Source: CAZNMF01 sp035547155
Lineage (GTDB): Bacteria > Acidobacteriota > Vicinamibacteria > Vicinamibacterales > SCN-69-37
NCBI GenBank assembly: GCA_035547155.1
Contig: DASZVJ010000190.1
Location: 1 to 5,876, forward strand
Direction: 5' to 3'
Length of the DNA stretch: 5,876 nucleotides
Part shown: one piece after another, positions 4,702 to 5,876 of the stretch
How the letters are laid out: every line of letters starts with the position of its first letter
Position numbering within the stretch: the stretch's first letter is position 1
The notes under the pieces: model-generated
The model's database searches: none
What the model saw: only the letters and a program-made list of their open reading frames with translations
Told to the model about the DNA's origin: nothing
Program-made: the position numbers and the translations under genes

Positions 4702-5876
4702 ATGAAGATCATGGTGCTCGGCGGTGACGGCTACTGCGGATGGGCGACCGCTCTCTACCTGTCCAAACGCGGACACACGGTTTCGATTGTCGACAACTTC
4801 GCCCGCCGCCAGTGGGATCACGAGCTCGGCGCGCAGACGCTGACGCCGATCGCGCCGCTCGCCGATCGCCTTCGCCTCTGGCAGGCGCGCACGCGATTGA
4901 CGATCGCGTCATACGTCGGTGACATCTGCGACTACGACTTCCTGGCGGACGTCATCAAAGAGACGCGCCCGGACGCCATCGTCCACTTCGCCGAGCAGCG
5001 CGCCGCGCCGTACTCGATGATCGATCGCAAGCACGCCGTCTTCACGCAAGTGAACAACGTCGTCGGCACGCTGAACCTGCTGTTCGCGATGAAGGAGATC
5101 GTGCCGGACTGCCATCTCGTCAAGCTCGGCACGATGGGCGAGTACGGCACGCCGAACATCGACATCGAAGAGGGCTATCTCGAGATCGAGCACAACGGCC
5201 GCAAGGACGTGCTGCCGTTCCCGAAGCAGCCGGGCTCGTTCTATCACCTGTCGAAGGTGCACGACAGCCACAACATCATGTTCGCGTGCCGCATCTGGGG
5301 CATCCGCGCGACGGATCTCAACCAGGGCGTCGTCTACGGCACGCTCACCGATGAGGTCGCGCTGGACGATGCGCTGATCAATCGCTTTGACTACGACGAA
5401 GTGTTCGGCACGGTGCTGAACCGGTTCTGCGTGCAGGCCGCAGTCGGCCATCCGCTGACGGTGTACGGCACGGGCGGACAGACGCGCGGCTATCTCGACA
5501 TCCGCGACACGGTGCGCTGTATCGAGCTGGCCTGTCTCAACCCGGCCGCGCCGGGGGAATGTCGGGTCTACAACCAGTTCACGGAGCAGTTCACCGTGCT
5601 CCAGCTCGCAGAAATGGTGAAGGCCGCAGGCGCGAAGATGGGCCTGAAGGTCACGATCGATCACCTGCCAGATCCCCGCGTCGAGCTCGAATCCCACTAC
5701 TACAACGCGAAGCACTCGAAGCTGATCGATCTCGGCCTGCAGCCGCATCTGCTCGGCCAGGGGCTGCTCGATTCGCTGATGAACGTCGCGGTGCGCTACA
5801 AGGACCGCGTCGATCAGTCGCTGTTCCTGCCGAAGGTCAACTGGCGCGTGCCGCACAACGATCGCCGCAAGGCGGC
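4702..5876 (+). CDS. sqdB: UDP-sulfoquinovose synthase, 3' end cut by right edge
   Basis: This enzyme (EC 3.13.1.1) makes UDP-sulfoquinovose from UDP-glucose and sulfite using bound NAD+. The product is the head-group donor for the sulfolipid SQDG. The frame is open for 391 residues to the right edge, so probably only a short C-terminal tail is missing (family about 390-400 for the mature protein). It is an extended short-chain dehydrogenase: Rossmann loop GGDGYCGWA (7-15), then VGDICD (72-77), HFAEQRAAPYSMIDR (95-109), KLGTMGEYGTPNIDIEEGY (141-159) and FYHLSKVHDSHNI (180-192). It also has DLNQGVVYG (205-213), NRFCVQAAVGHPLTVYG (240-256), TRGYLDIRDT (261-270) and NQFTEQF (291-297). T144, Y181 and K185 correspond to the catalytic T-Y-K of Arabidopsis SQD1 (T145, Y182, K186). 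Only a weak GGA (4690-4692) precedes the ATG, but the glycine motif right after the start supports it. The transcript diverges from the oxidoreductase cluster; a sulfoquinovosyltransferase would be expected downstream, outside the window. Confidence 0.96.
   Translation, partial: MKIMVLGGDGYCGWATALYLSKRGHTVSIVDNFARRQWDHELGAQTLTPIAPLADRLRLWQARTRLTIASYVGDICDYDFLADVIKETRPDAIVHFAEQRAAPYSMIDRKHAVFTQVNNVVGTLNLLFAMKEIVPDCHLVKLGTMGEYGTPNIDIEEGYLEIEHNGRKDVLPFPKQPGSFYHLSKVHDSHNIMFACRIWGIRATDLNQGVVYGTLTDEVALDDALINRFDYDEVFGTVLNRFCVQAAVGHPLTVYGTGGQTRGYLDIRDTVRCIELACLNPAAPGECRVYNQFTEQFTVLQLAEMVKAAGAKMGLKVTIDHLPDPRVELESHYYNAKHSKLIDLGLQPHLLGQGLLDSLMNVAVRYKDRVDQSLFLPKVNWRVPHNDRRKA

Noticed and set aside
4424..4705. 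Small plus-strand open frame of 93 codons in the divergent intergenic region
   Set aside because: There is no ribosome site, it has mixed codon use and no motif, and it overlaps both inverted repeats and the sqdB start.
4909..5856. Minus-strand open frame of 315 codons opposite sqdB
   Set aside because: It lies antisense to a near-complete, highly conserved enzyme; its His/Val/Arg/Asp-rich composition is a strand shadow.

Overview
The window is GC-rich with strongly G/C-ending codons. It carries two transcription directions that diverge from a 292-base intergenic region at 4410-4701. The style suggests a soil heterotroph, perhaps Acidobacteriota (Vicinamibacteria-like): a Tat-exported Gfo/Idh/MocA oxidoreductase with a Gly/Pro/Ala-rich insert, a second cytosolic oxidoreductase of the same superfamily, an ACS-type sugar-acid transporter, and a TTCGAA-based palindromic repeat between genes. 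That taxonomic guess is an inference from style; there is no rRNA or other marker gene.

Layout, minus strand, read right to left. A 473-residue Tat-signal oxidoreductase (2988-4409) is followed by a textbook intrinsic terminator (2921-2966). After it come a 361-residue cytosolic oxidoreductase (1822-2907) resembling levoglucosan or 3-keto-sugar type dehydrogenases, a 12-TM major facilitator transporter (385-1764), a small TTCGAA repeat (348-380), and the first 113 codons of an unrecognised gene that leaves the left edge (1-341). This looks like a carbohydrate uptake and oxidation cluster: import of a sugar or sugar acid, with NAD(P)-dependent redox chemistry outside and inside the membrane.

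Layout, plus strand. From 4702 to the right edge runs a nearly complete UDP-sulfoquinovose synthase (SqdB/SQD1), the enzyme that makes the sulfonated sugar head-group donor of sulfolipid. It is the most securely identified gene here. Its partner glycosyltransferase, if present, lies beyond the right edge.

The divergent region contains a 37-base inverted repeat (4454-4490) with 13-base arms and one mismatch. It sits between a weak promoter candidate and the start of the Tat oxidoreductase and could be an operator or a 5'-leader hairpin. The intrinsic terminator stops only 13 bases before the next gene's ATG, and that gene has no clear Shine-Dalgarno, so its expression is a puzzle. No mobile elements, CRISPR arrays, tRNAs or rRNAs were seen.
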